Shown here: positions 17,888 to 26,669 of the stretch, piece by piece
How the letters are laid out: every line of letters begins with the position of its first letter
Position numbering within the stretch: the stretch's first letter is position 1
NCBI RefSeq assembly: GCF_019345525.1
Contig: NZ_JAHKRA010000002.1
Coordinates: forward strand, 231,139 to 295,138
From: Flavobacterium sp. NKUCC04_CG
GTDB lineage: Bacteria > Bacteroidota > Bacteroidia > Flavobacteriales > Flavobacteriaceae
Reading direction: 5' to 3'
Length of the DNA: 64,000 nucleotides
Translations under genes and position numbers: made by a program
Notes under the pieces: generated by a model
Told to the model about the DNA's origin: nothing
Database searches by the model: none
What the model saw: the letters and a program-made list of their open reading frames with translations, nothing else

Positions 17888-18153
17888 TTCGGTTTTATAC
17901 AAAAAAGCAATTCCTTACTTTTGAGCCCAACTAAAAGGGTATAAAATTAGCTTTATATGATTTCGAGAACCTGAACCTAGCGGTTTCCATTGATCAAACA
18001 CTTGGAGAAATTAATACAAAACTTGTAAGTAACCTACAAACCGACAATTTGTACATACAACTTCATAAAAGCATTGTATGCCCTTTAGTCATCGAACAAG
18101 TAGATTTTTTAAAACAACTAACTGCTGTATTTGAGCATCAAAGATATATAGAA

Positions 18154-19077
18154 ATGACCCGATTTATTTTAGTGCTACTCGTGATTTTAGCAAGCCCGAT
18201 TCTAAAGGCCCAATCGACTATATATTCCAAAGCTTATGGAGAAAGCAATAACCCTGCTGTTATTTACATTCACGGAGGTCCGCGAGGCAATTCGACACTT
18301 TTTGAAGGAACAACTGCCGAAAGCTTAGCTAATCGAGGATTTTATGTGATCGTTTACGACAGACGAGGTGAAGGCCGCTCTGTCGACACTACAGCGACCT
18401 TTACATTCCAAGAAGCCCTAGAAGATTTAAACGCTATCTATAAAAATTACCAGCTTAGAAGTGCACATATTATCGCTCATAGTTTTGGCGGATTGGTAGG
18501 AACACTTTATACACAGCAGTACCCTGAGAAAGTGCAGTCATTAATACTGGTAGGGGCTTTGTTTTCTCAACAGCAAACATATAACCATATTTTGGCGACT
18601 GCGAAAAAAAATTACCTCGAGAAAAAGGATTCCTTGATGGTTTCAAAAATTTTGGAGATTGAAAAACTGCCAAAAAACTCCGCGGAATATCGAAAGAAAT
18701 GTTATGAAGTGGCCGCTAAAAACAATTATTTCAAAATGCCGTTCCCGACAAAAGAATCCATGCTACTTCAAGAAAACTATCAAAATAGTGACTTTGCTAA
18801 AAACAACATTCGCAACGACAATGCCCCACTTCTATTCTATAGAAACGAAGTCAACAATAATATGGACACCTCTCCTATTCTAATAAACCTTAAAAAACAC
18901 GTCAAATTGTATGCTATTTACGGCGTACAAGACCAGATATTTTCGCCCAAACAATTTAAGGACATCAAGAATATCGTCACAGACGACAACTTTAAAAGCA
19001 TTGACAATTGTTCGCATTACCCCTTTGTTGATCAACAAATTGAGTTTATCAATACCGTTGAACAATGGTTGAAATAA
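18154..19077 (+). CDS. Secreted alpha/beta hydrolase
   Basis: About 307 residues from the ATG at 18154, which opens a signal peptide (MTRFILVLLVILASPILKAQ). The frame stays open ~70 codons upstream without an ATG, but that part lacks a hydrolase fold and would bury the signal. Motifs: IYIHGGPRGN oxyanion loop, VYDRRGEGRS, nucleophile elbow AHSFGG (Ser), acid in YGVQDQIF, His in NCSHYPF. It resembles proline-iminopeptidase/S33-like hydrolases. Probably periplasmic; substrate unknown. Follows the GNAT gene on the same strand after ~270 bp. Confidence 0.8.
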   Translation: MTRFILVLLVILASPILKAQSTIYSKAYGESNNPAVIYIHGGPRGNSTLFEGTTAESLANRGFYVIVYDRRGEGRSVDTTATFTFQEALEDLNAIYKNYQLRSAHIIAHSFGGLVGTLYTQQYPEKVQSLILVGALFSQQQTYNHILATAKKNYLEKKDSLMVSKILEIEKLPKNSAEYRKKCYEVAAKNNYFKMPFPTKESMLLQENYQNSDFAKNNIRNDNAPLLFYRNEVNNNMDTSPILINLKKHVKLYAIYGVQDQIFSPKQFKDIKNIVTDDNFKSIDNCSHYPFVDQQIEFINTVEQWLK

Positions 19078-19191
19078 AAACGCTCAACAGCTTAAAATTT
19101 ATTTAGCGAATGCCTAGTGAGGGACTAAAACCCCTGTTTTTTATTGAATTGCTGAGTGTAATTCTTTAAATATCAGGCAGCCTTATCAAAA

Positions 19192-19550
19192 CCCCGCTGC
19201 CGCGCGACTCCTCTCGCGTGGTAGATGCTCTTCAATACTACAGCCAAAACAGTTACTTTAAACAACGCAAAGAGCATATCATATATTAAATATACCTTTT
19301 ATAAAATAGAAAAACATATAATATACACCAATAAAATGCAGATGCCAACGGGAATAATAAAATATAAATTCTACTCCAATTAGTCGTTTTATTTTTATGA
19401 ATTAAAATAATAAAAAATAGTAAAAACAAATCTTTCATGAATACCTAAATGTCCAATATGATTGAGAATTCTTGTACTTAATATAGACCACGCGAGCGGA
19501 CTCGCGCGGTAGCTTAGTTGATTAGTTACAATATTCGTGCGCTAGCGGGG
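19192..19550 (+). repeat. Interspersed inverted-end repeat, copy G (full length)
   Basis: 359 bp from CCCCGCTGCCGCGCGACTCC to GTGCGCTAGCGGGG. The right ~80 bases (from CTTAATATAGACCACGCGAG) are the same as in copy E, so the two are recent relatives. Same orientation, non-coding. Confidence 0.85.
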
Positions 19551-19651
19551 ACCTGCGGGGATTATAAAAAACTATAATTGCGACTCATTTTATTCATCTG
19601 AATTAAAATAATAAAAAATCGAAAAGACAAATCTTTCATGAATAACAAAAC
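19551..19651 (+). repeat. Internal fragment of the repeat family between copies G and I
   Basis: ACCTGCGGGGATTATAAAAA and the following ~80 bases match the variant middle of copy A (10675-10770). It has no ends of its own and is wedged between two complete copies, consistent with serial insertion or recombination within older copies. Confidence 0.6.
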
Positions 19652-19948
19652 CCCCGCTGCCGCGCGAGTCCTCTCGCGTTGCTAATGCTCTTCAATAATA
19701 CTACTAAAACATCTACTTACTTTAAACTATATAAACAACACATCACTTCCTTACTAAGGATACCTTTTCTAAAATATAAATCCTACTCCAATGAGTCGTT
19801 TTATTCTTATGAATTAAAATAATATAAAATCGAAAAGACAAATTTTTCGTGAATACCTAAACGTCCAACATGATAAAGAATTCTTGTATTTACTAGGACT
19901 CGGACGGTAGCGTAGTTGAATAGTTATACAATTGGCGCGCTAGCGGGG
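19652..19948 (+). repeat. Interspersed inverted-end repeat, copy I (short form)
   Basis: 297 bp from CCCCGCTGCCGCGCGAGTCC to GGCGCGCTAGCGGGG. The central CAATAAAATGCAGATGCC block is deleted (AAGGATACCTTTTCTAAAAT joins directly to ATAAATCCTACTCC). Its first half shares an 83-base perfect match with 16350-16432. Confidence 0.8.
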
Positions 19949-20069
19949 AATCACCAAGAAACTTTCAAACAACCCACTCACTACCAAAACTTTAACACAA
20001 TTATTTTTAGCTCATTTTTGGTATTGCGCCAGAAATATTTATATTTGGTTTAGAAAATATTACGATTAA

Positions 20070-20232
20070 GCGTAAGCTGTCGAATTTGGTTGCAGAAAAC
20101 TCGGAATCTTCTAAAAACCCAAACTTCGATGGACTTACGCTCGTGCCAACTATTGGCGTGGGCTAAGTCTTTCTGGGTTTTGGGCATCCGAGTGCCACTG
20201 CAACCGATTGACTTTAGCTTCACGCCTTTTTT
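20070..20232 (+). ncRNA. Long imperfect hairpin with T-tract (structured leader or small RNA)
   Basis: Two ~75-nt arms (20070-20149 and 20154-20226) pair over nearly their whole length around a 4-5 nt loop. Matching blocks, outside in: GCGTAAGCT/AGCTTCACGC, GGTTGCAG/CTGCAACC (the latter written CTGCAACC at ~20198), ACTCGGA/TCCGAGT, AACCCA/TGGGTT, GACTTACGCTCGTGCCA/TGGCGTGGGCTAAGTC. The right foot is followed by TTTTTT (20227-20232), as at a rho-independent end. It is GC-richer than its surroundings and ends 21 bp before the ATG of the 50-aa gene. It could be an attenuator or an independent RNA. I see no reverse transcriptase nearby, so not a retron on present evidence. Confidence 0.6.
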
Positions 20233-20253
20233 AACCTTAAAAAAACCGGCACG

Positions 20254-20406
20254 ATGAAAACCCCAACCAACACCACTCCCCTTTTTAATGCGATTTTAAA
20301 GACCCTGTCTATTAAAACAGCTATTGATGACTCCATCTCCACTTTAGGCTTTAAACCAACGAAAAACAACGCTATACTTTCACTCTTCAAACTCCCCAGC
20401 TTATGA
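20254..20406 (+). CDS. 50-aa hypothetical protein, coupled to next gene
   Basis: An ATG at 20254 opens 50 codons ending TGA at 20406. The protein is basic and Thr/Ser/Leu-rich (MKTPTNTTPLFNAIL ... LSLFKLPSL), with a predicted helix in the middle and no signal peptide. Its stop overlaps the next ATG as ATGA (20403-20406), the hallmark of translational coupling, which is the main reason to believe it is real. It starts 21 bp after the T-tract of the long hairpin. Not recognised; it might be a regulatory leader peptide or a small partner of the 169-aa protein. Confidence 0.5.
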   Translation: MKTPTNTTPLFNAILKTLSIKTAIDDSISTLGFKPTKNNAILSLFKLPSL

Positions 20407-20912
20407 AAACGAAAGAATTTTATACCGTACTGTTACCGCTGATCAACAGCATACTCACCGGCAAGCCGTTTGTCGATGCTAAACAAAGTCCCATTCGATT
20501 GTCAAGGGCTTTTATAAGTTCACTAACTGATTCACTTCCTCCCTCATTCAACAAACACCTAGTCCGTTGTATTAAGAACTACTTAAAGAATCTCAATGAA
20601 GCAGAAATAAACCAACTCTCTTATTTTTTTGTAGACAATCGTCAATTACTTTCGGTAGCGGTTTTGATTCGAGATGCCGAGTGTACTTCCATACAATCCA
20701 AAGCCTATTATAACGATGAGTTAATCCTGATACTGCTCGATTTCCTCGAACACAAAAAGTCCGATTTGAGCCTGCATTTAACGCTTTATCTTTATCTGGA
20801 AAACCTATTGCAAATCGAAATGGAAAAAGGTTATATTTCTATAGAAACCTACCGCAAGACACTTCGTTTTAATTCGAGAATCAGAATAAAAGATGAAATT
20901 GCTTTTTACTAA
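20403..20912 (+). CDS. 169-aa hypothetical protein downstream of hairpin
   Basis: 169 residues, predicted all-helical, no signal peptide or membrane helix, basic ends (residues 152-163 RKTLRFNSRIRI). Leu/Ile-rich helices such as NDELILILLDFLEHKKSDLS and HLTLYLYLENLLQIEMEKG suggest a helical bundle. Not recognised. The start overlaps the stop of the 50-aa gene. It converges on the DUF262 pair (end-to-end gap ~80 bp), so it may or may not belong to that system. Base composition is less AT-rich than the repeats upstream. Confidence 0.6.
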   Translation: MKTKEFYTVLLPLINSILTGKPFVDAKQSPIRLSRAFISSLTDSLPPSFNKHLVRCIKNYLKNLNEAEINQLSYFFVDNRQLLSVAVLIRDAECTSIQSKAYYNDELILILLDFLEHKKSDLSLHLTLYLYLENLLQIEMEKGYISIETYRKTLRFNSRIRIKDEIAFY

Positions 20913-20993
20913 GCATAAGGTGCTGATTTAGTAAAATCACCCGAAAATAGAGTTTCGCATTTATTGGAGGAATCTCGCGGTACGCATAGCAAT

Positions 20994-23495
20994 TCATTGC
21001 TTTTTATTAAAGTCTTTAAGATTGCTTAAAATCAATAATAATTGACTTTTCACCGTATCAAATGGTATATTTGATAGCACTAAAAAAGTACCCTTTTTTT
21101 CAAATTGGTGTTTCTCCATAAAAGTATTTGCGATTTCTTTGTCAATTTCTCCTACAGTTCTTCTACCAAATCTTATTTCAAATGAATTTGAAACAAAATG
21201 ACAATCCATGAAGTAATCAACCTCGTCATATATCCACCCGGTTAAGGCAATACATGGTTCAAGATTTCCTCGTTCACCAGTAAAATACCACAAATTGGTA
21301 AATGGTGGCAAAGCTAAATCTGTAGATTTTTTAATTTTCGTGTACCAATAATAAGAACGCAACTCTCTTTGTCTCGAAGAATTTAATGTCTTTTCTAAGA
21401 AGCGGATAGTATACTCATCCGGCATTGTAAACAAAGCACTACCACAATGGTCAAAAATCGTGGGCTCATCAAGTATCAAGTATTTCCAATTATCAATAGC
21501 TAAATTGGTTTTTTTAGCGGCGATTAATGCAGTAATCGCATCAAATTCACAGCTATTGCTATCCAATAAATCTTTTAAAACACTTCTTTTAACATCATCA
21601 TCAAATAGAATTCTCCAATTTTCATTTCTATCCCTTGAAGTTCCAGTTGATGACTTATAAAATTTAAATCGGTTTGCACTTTCTCTTTTTAACCAGGTAT
21701 TGGCTTCATCAAAAGCAAAGAATAGACATTGTAAAATATACGTATCCGAAGTAACATTGCTTTCACTAAATAAAAGAGATAATTTATTTAAGTACTCTTC
21801 AAACGATTGAATGTTGCCATTGGATAGTTTAAAAATAAAGTCAATTTGACCGTAGAAATAAAAATGATTTTCCGCTTTATTTATTAATTCAGACCATTTT
21901 AATGCATCCACATCAGAAAGAATTGAATAGGTTTTTTCACATTCCTCTTTACGTTGATTTTCGTTAAAAAAACTGATCCAGTTTATCTTCTCGTCATCTT
22001 CAGCTAGAATATACAAACCTTTGTTTATATCCAAAACTTTTGCTTTGTCCAGATTGTTTAAAGCCATAATAGCTGAAATGTACGCCGTGCTATCGTCAAT
22101 CCTAGAGTTATAAATTAAATTTCTACTAACCCGTAACCAATCTTTAAATTTATCCCAGTCTTGTTGGGTATATTTATTAATATCTATTTCACCTTTTACT
22201 TCAAGGAACTTAAAAATGGAAAAGAAAAAGGTTTTATGGTACAAATTAAGCCCATCAAATTCTGTTAGAAGAGATTCCGTGAAACTTCGTTCTATTTTGC
22301 CTTTAAATGTATCTGTCCAAACTTCATTGATTATCTCATCTAGTTTTCTTTCCTTATCACTAGCAATAATTGCTAAAATTTTAAAAATGTAATCTAAAGT
22401 AGTTTCATTAAACACATTGTGTTGTTCATATTTTGAATTGGGCGTATAATGAGTAGGCTTAAGTAGTTCAATTAATTCCCTTTCTAATGAATAATTAATA
22501 TCTGACTTTACTGTAGAAGTACTTATCTTTTTTAGCATTGCCATGTTTTTAAAGAAAGCCATAAAATTAGCATCAACATCGTCCACCACTTTTTTTGTTT
22601 TCCAAAAAAGGTCTAACCAATCTTTATCCATCTGATATTCCCATTTATAATCAGGCAGTGAATTTTTATGTTGTTTTTCTAACCATGCTTTAAAGTTTTC
22701 AAAATCGGTTAGTCCTTTGCCACGGGCATTCATTTTAACATATAGGTCTTCATCAAACCCTTCTTCTTGAATGTCAAAATAATCAAAATCGATACAGTTC
22801 TTTTCTGTTAAATTAAACCAAGAGTTACTACAATCAATTTTTTTCTCAATGGTTTGTTTTCTGATCTCGTCGAGCATCACCAACATACCAGCTACAGTTG
22901 GATCTTTTTGCCATGAACTAAAAAACCACGACTGATTTTTAATAGATTCAGAAAGCACTTTAATATCGGTATACTCTTGAGGATTAAAATGTAAAATCAC
23001 GTTTCTATTCTCAATTATTTTTCCAATAAACTGAGTGGTACTATCTCTGGTTTTGTAATTAAAATTTGCTAGAATGGATACGTCTTTTTCTGCCATAGTA
23101 CCAAGGTACAAATGCAATAAAAACAAGGTAGTAAGTCTCTGTTGGCCATCGAAAGGAATCAACACTTTATCGGCACTACTAGCATTCGGTTTGGACGCTA
23201 CTTTACTTTCAAAATCGACTCCAGCATCTTCACTATATCGTTTTAATACTTGAAGCATTTGCTCTAAGCTTTGCTTGCTTTTATTAAAGTTTGCTTGATT
23301 GGTTTTATCCACTGACTGTCCGAAAACAAAATCTAAATTTAATGTCTTACCCGATTGTAGTACATCTAATAAATCAGATACAATACTTTCTCTTATTGCG
23401 TCAACTCTTTCATTAATTCTACCTTGTGCGTAATCGCGTTGAATTTCCGGAATTTCAATCTTATCCTGAATTATTTTCCAAAATGTTTCTGCCAT
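20994..23495 (-). CDS. DUF262 (GmrS-like) protein, second of a tandem pair
   Basis: 833 residues. The DUF262/ParB-like domain is N-terminal: IEIPEIQRDYAQGR (~13-26) and IPFDGQQRLTTLFLLHLYLG (~113-132), the DGQQR motif linked to nucleotide hydrolysis in GmrS/BrxU-type enzymes. NARGKGLTDFENFKAWLEK near 255 is also typical. The C-terminal ~450 residues are helical and show no DUF1524 His-Asn-His signature that I can find, unlike its partner. It starts 2 bp after the partner's stop, so the two are cotranscribed. Likely the larger subunit of a two-protein modified-DNA restriction or other phage-defence system. Confidence 0.8.
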   Translation of the reverse strand: MAETFWKIIQDKIEIPEIQRDYAQGRINERVDAIRESIVSDLLDVLQSGKTLNLDFVFGQSVDKTNQANFNKSKQSLEQMLQVLKRYSEDAGVDFESKVASKPNASSADKVLIPFDGQQRLTTLFLLHLYLGTMAEKDVSILANFNYKTRDSTTQFIGKIIENRNVILHFNPQEYTDIKVLSESIKNQSWFFSSWQKDPTVAGMLVMLDEIRKQTIEKKIDCSNSWFNLTEKNCIDFDYFDIQEEGFDEDLYVKMNARGKGLTDFENFKAWLEKQHKNSLPDYKWEYQMDKDWLDLFWKTKKVVDDVDANFMAFFKNMAMLKKISTSTVKSDINYSLERELIELLKPTHYTPNSKYEQHNVFNETTLDYIFKILAIIASDKERKLDEIINEVWTDTFKGKIERSFTESLLTEFDGLNLYHKTFFFSIFKFLEVKGEIDINKYTQQDWDKFKDWLRVSRNLIYNSRIDDSTAYISAIMALNNLDKAKVLDINKGLYILAEDDEKINWISFFNENQRKEECEKTYSILSDVDALKWSELINKAENHFYFYGQIDFIFKLSNGNIQSFEEYLNKLSLLFSESNVTSDTYILQCLFFAFDEANTWLKRESANRFKFYKSSTGTSRDRNENWRILFDDDVKRSVLKDLLDSNSCEFDAITALIAAKKTNLAIDNWKYLILDEPTIFDHCGSALFTMPDEYTIRFLEKTLNSSRQRELRSYYWYTKIKKSTDLALPPFTNLWYFTGERGNLEPCIALTGWIYDEVDYFMDCHFVSNSFEIRFGRRTVGEIDKEIANTFMEKHQFEKKGTFLVLSNIPFDTVKSQLLLILSNLKDFNKKQ

Positions 23496-23497
23496 AA

Positions 23498-25333
23498 CTA
23501 ATTATTATTTTTAGGTAAAAAATCCTCAAGTAACTTCTTAATATCTCTGGTGTAATCTTCTGCATCTTGAGCAGACCAATAACTCACTTTTATCTTGTTA
23601 TCTGTGCCCGTGTTGGTGGTCTTCTTTAGAAAATTATTAATAGTAGCTAAAGGAATATAAGTGCCGTTTGCAATAGTAGATGCATCTAAAATTAAACTGC
23701 GTTTTTTTAAAAAACCCTTATTCCCTATTTTGCTATTGGTAGCTTTATCAAGTAAGGCTTGATTGCCTATTAGATGTAAGCCTAAAGCATCGTTTACCGT
23801 ATCTGAAAACTCTTTCAGTTGGTTTGATAATTCGATAGTTAAAGTACTGTCTTTTAAGACATCTAGTTTTTTCTTTAATTCGGCTATTTTAGCTGTGTAT
23901 TCCTTCTTTACATCCTCTTCGTCTTTAAATCGTTCTTCATAATCATTCAACCATTCTTCAGCATCTTCTTTCGATTGTAATAACTGGGGATTTTGAGGAT
24001 GAATATGTTCTATACTCCATCTAGTCTCTGGGTTTTGATATAAATCAAATGGAAAGCGCTGATTAGGAAAAGTTCTTTCTATAAGTTTGATATTATACAG
24101 CAACAAGGTGTTTTTACATTCTATATAAGAGTCCACATAATGCAAGGTATCTAATGCATAGACTTGATAACTTTGATTGTTTTTGGTTTTTTCTCGAGCG
24201 AAATTTTTTGTAATTGTTTCTAAGAAAAGAGATTTTATTTCTAATTTTGTTTTGTTTTCTGTTTGTTTTATGATGTCTTCTAAAGTCATAAAATTAGCAT
24301 TGATTATAAAACCAATTAAATGATAATTTTCCACATCATCGTACCATTCTTTTAGACGTTGGTAAATTTGTTTTATTTTTTCCCAATCTAAATCTTCTCT
24401 TCCTTTGCTATACTGACTATAGGAATAGAATTCACCATCAACTTTTACCTTTTTGCAATGAATATCAAACAATCTTCCTATTCGCGTTGGATAGTCCTGT
24501 TCGATTGAATTAGTTACAAAATACCAGAAAGTATTATTGTGCAATTCGTTTTCGATATAGTCCCATTCTCCAGCTAATTTTTTCTTTTTAAAATCACGTA
24601 CATCCCAAGGGTCATCGCTCTTTTCTATATCAATTATAAAAAGGGCTTTAATCAATTCGGCACTTGTTAATTTTATTTTACCTGCATTCATATTGATAAA
24701 AAAATCTTCAACGGTCTGAATTCCTTCTTGTTTAATTACAATTGGGTGCCAAATTACATAGGTTTGTTCTGTTAGTTTTTTATAAAAAACTAATCGCTCT
24801 TCGCTTTTTTTAAGATACAACCAATTGTAAATAATTAGGTAAGCATTAAATAGATGATAATTATCGATATTATCTTTATCTGGATTATCGCTAATAAACT
24901 CCTCCCACTTAGCTACTAAATTACGACCCAAAAATGCTTTGAGAATATTAAGTTCTCTTATATCATTTAAAAAATCTTTCGTAGACGATCGAGTATTGTA
25001 ATCTAACCTATAAAAGGGCTCCGTATGTATAGAAAAGCAATTTTTAAGCACAGTTTGGATTAAAAACAATGTTGTAGCTCGTTGCTGACCATCTATTAGT
25101 TCCCAAGTCTTATTATCTCTTCTTATAACCGCTAAAGGTTGAATACAGTATTTTTTATCACTGGCAATACTATTGATATCATTCAATAAATCCTCTACTT
25201 CCTCTTTGGCCCATCGATACCCACGTTGGTAACTGGCTACATAAAAAACCTCTAGTTCTGGATGCTTATTTAATTTTTCAATAGAAAGCAATTCTATTTG
25301 ATTTAGATTGCCGTAGGTCATGTCTTTTGTCAT
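23498..25333 (-). CDS. DUF262-DUF1524 (GmrSD-like) protein, first of a tandem pair
   Basis: About 611 residues from the ATG at 25333 (the frame runs to a TTG seven codons earlier). N-terminal DUF262: FYVASYQRGYRW (~30-41), then WELIDGQQRATTLFLI (~77-92). C-terminal DUF1524 HNH-type nuclease: WSIEHIHPQN (~439-448), followed by GNQALLDKATNSKIGNKGF, the usual late Asn block. This architecture is that of GmrSD-type IV restriction enzymes, which use NTP hydrolysis to cut DNA with modified bases. It heads a two-gene operon with the longer DUF262 protein. Cytoplasmic. Confidence 0.9.
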   Translation of the reverse strand: MTKDMTYGNLNQIELLSIEKLNKHPELEVFYVASYQRGYRWAKEEVEDLLNDINSIASDKKYCIQPLAVIRRDNKTWELIDGQQRATTLFLIQTVLKNCFSIHTEPFYRLDYNTRSSTKDFLNDIRELNILKAFLGRNLVAKWEEFISDNPDKDNIDNYHLFNAYLIIYNWLYLKKSEERLVFYKKLTEQTYVIWHPIVIKQEGIQTVEDFFINMNAGKIKLTSAELIKALFIIDIEKSDDPWDVRDFKKKKLAGEWDYIENELHNNTFWYFVTNSIEQDYPTRIGRLFDIHCKKVKVDGEFYSYSQYSKGREDLDWEKIKQIYQRLKEWYDDVENYHLIGFIINANFMTLEDIIKQTENKTKLEIKSLFLETITKNFAREKTKNNQSYQVYALDTLHYVDSYIECKNTLLLYNIKLIERTFPNQRFPFDLYQNPETRWSIEHIHPQNPQLLQSKEDAEEWLNDYEERFKDEEDVKKEYTAKIAELKKKLDVLKDSTLTIELSNQLKEFSDTVNDALGLHLIGNQALLDKATNSKIGNKGFLKKRSLILDASTIANGTYIPLATINNFLKKTTNTGTDNKIKVSYWSAQDAEDYTRDIKKLLEDFLPKNNN

Positions 25334-25679
25334 CGATATTCTACTATTTTGCAAATTGCAGTTATATTAACCACTCCATTTTTTATTAAAAACTCATTCA
25401 TTTAATTTCTTAAACAGTCTTGAAATATAATTAAATATTTAGTTGTCACTTTCTAAAGGAACGATACACAAAAAAGTGATCGTTATGAAAAAATATTACT
25501 GGTAAAACAATTCCTAAAATTGTTAAACATCTTTAATAAAATTACGCGATATTATTCCCTTTAGGATAAGTAATCCAGACAAACAACTATGTTTTTTGTT
25601 CCTATAGACCATAAAACAAACTCCAGCTATTACCAAAATAGCTGGAATTAAAAATAAGGAATTCATTAAGCTAATTCCT
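25334..25679. other. Intergenic region between DUF262 operon and 25.7 kb gene
   Basis: AT-rich, no gene. It should contain the promoter of the DUF262 operon at its left side and terminators for the minus-strand gene at its right side (see 25622-25646). Nothing else recognised. Confidence 0.4.
25622..25646 (-). terminator. Hairpin terminator after the 25.7 kb gene
   Basis: A perfect 10-bp stem TCCAGCTATT / AATAGCTGGA with a 5-nt loop. Read on the minus strand it is followed by GTTTGTTTTA, a moderate T-tract, about 35 bp beyond the stop of the minus-strand gene. A second shorter hairpin (AAGGAATT / AATTCCTT, 25656-25680) touches the stop codon. Confidence 0.6.
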
Positions 25680-26129
25680 TTAAACGTTCGTAGCTTTTAC
25701 ATCCTTACTTTTCGATGGAATACTTCCCCAAATCCCTAACCCTACCAAGATTAGAAAAACCAGCTTACCTCCTATTTTCTTCCAAAAGGTCATGGGTTGT
25801 TCGGCCGTTTTTACATCAAAATTATGTTTCTCTTTTAGTATGTCGGCAGTTTGATCATCAAGTTCAAAATACGTATTGTTAGAGATATCCGTTAAGACAT
25901 ACCTCCCGTTTGTATTCCATAGCGACATCCACAATAAACCGTACTCATCATAAATATAGGATAAGTTTACTTTCTGCCCTGCCAATTTTTGAATTTCAGA
26001 ATCGGTAGGCAATTCTTGGACTGTTTCAACTGTTTCACACGGAAAACACAACGGAATTTTCGCTTTTGCCGAAGCAAAACTAAACGCAAAAAGCGCAATT
26101 GAAACCGTTAAAAGGGATTTTTTATTCAT
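25680..26129 (-). CDS. Exported small protein with C-terminal membrane helix
   Basis: 149 residues. Signal peptide MNKKSLLTVSIALFAFSFASA, followed by a short Cys-containing segment (IPLCFPCETVE) and a beta-rich domain (VNLSYIYDEYGLLWMSLWN, RYVLTDISNNTYFELD). One transmembrane helix near the C-terminus (~122-139, KLVFLILVGLGIWGSI). So it is exported and probably anchored by the C-terminal helix. Function unknown; similar small proteins are common in flavobacteria as far as I recall. Confidence 0.7.
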   Translation of the reverse strand: MNKKSLLTVSIALFAFSFASAKAKIPLCFPCETVETVQELPTDSEIQKLAGQKVNLSYIYDEYGLLWMSLWNTNGRYVLTDISNNTYFELDDQTADILKEKHNFDVKTAEQPMTFWKKIGGKLVFLILVGLGIWGSIPSKSKDVKATNV

Positions 26130-26669
26130 ATCATATGGTTCTTTAATTATTTATCCTTAACAATCATTTAAGATTTGGGACAAAATTAGCTTTTTAATTA
26201 ACAAAAAAATAAAAATATTAAAAATTTATTACGATAATAATTGATTGTATTTTGTAAAAAATGTTAATTACAAGCATCGTCAACAACATAGATAACTAAA
26301 TGGTATTAAACCATAACCGATCTAATTTCGACCTTATTCAAATGCGAGTTAAGAAATTTACGTTAGCAAAATAGCCGCGAATACATATATTAGTGTGTTT
26401 CTTTGAGTGTTAAAAGTTTACAAATAATAATTATATTCGTAGCGTACAAAATTTCGATAAGTGTAGTACTACAATCGGTGTGTCAGCGAATGTTTTACTG
26501 CTGATTCCCATTTCAAAAAATAGCCAGTTGTGGTAATCTAGGTATTTCTGGTATTTGGTAGGCTGCCAACCTAAATAGTGTAGCGTGGTTGTTAAATCGG
26601 TTAAAAGGAGAATAAGGGATTTTTCAAAACGTACAAACCCCATTAAAAAACAATATAGCGCCAAAAAAA
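26130..26669. other. Intergenic region
   Basis: AT-rich with no supported gene. A 77-aa minus-strand frame at 26431-26664 has no recognisable domain and abuts the start of the next plus-strand gene; I do not call it. Promoters for both flanking divergent genes should be here, but I see no clear -33/-7 pair. Confidence 0.35.

Noticed and set aside
18049..18153. Longer N-terminus of the hydrolase from a TTG start
   Set aside because: The ATG at 18154 begins a proper signal peptide; the extension has no such signal and no homologous fold.
10530..19948. Could the repeated blocks be a CRISPR array or integron attC array?
   Set aside because: Copies are 300-360 bp, irregularly spaced and separated by genes; there are no short direct repeats with unique spacers, no cas genes, no integrase, and no RYYYAAC/GTTRRRY core-site pairs.
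20070..20232. Retron msr-msd
   Set aside because: The hairpin is long enough, but no reverse transcriptase is encoded near it; the downstream 169-aa protein has no RT motifs (no YADD-like box).
26431..26664. 77-aa minus-strand ORF in the 26.1-26.7 kb gap
   Set aside because: No domain, no signal, ends in intergenic sequence and abuts the divergent gene; looks like a chance frame.
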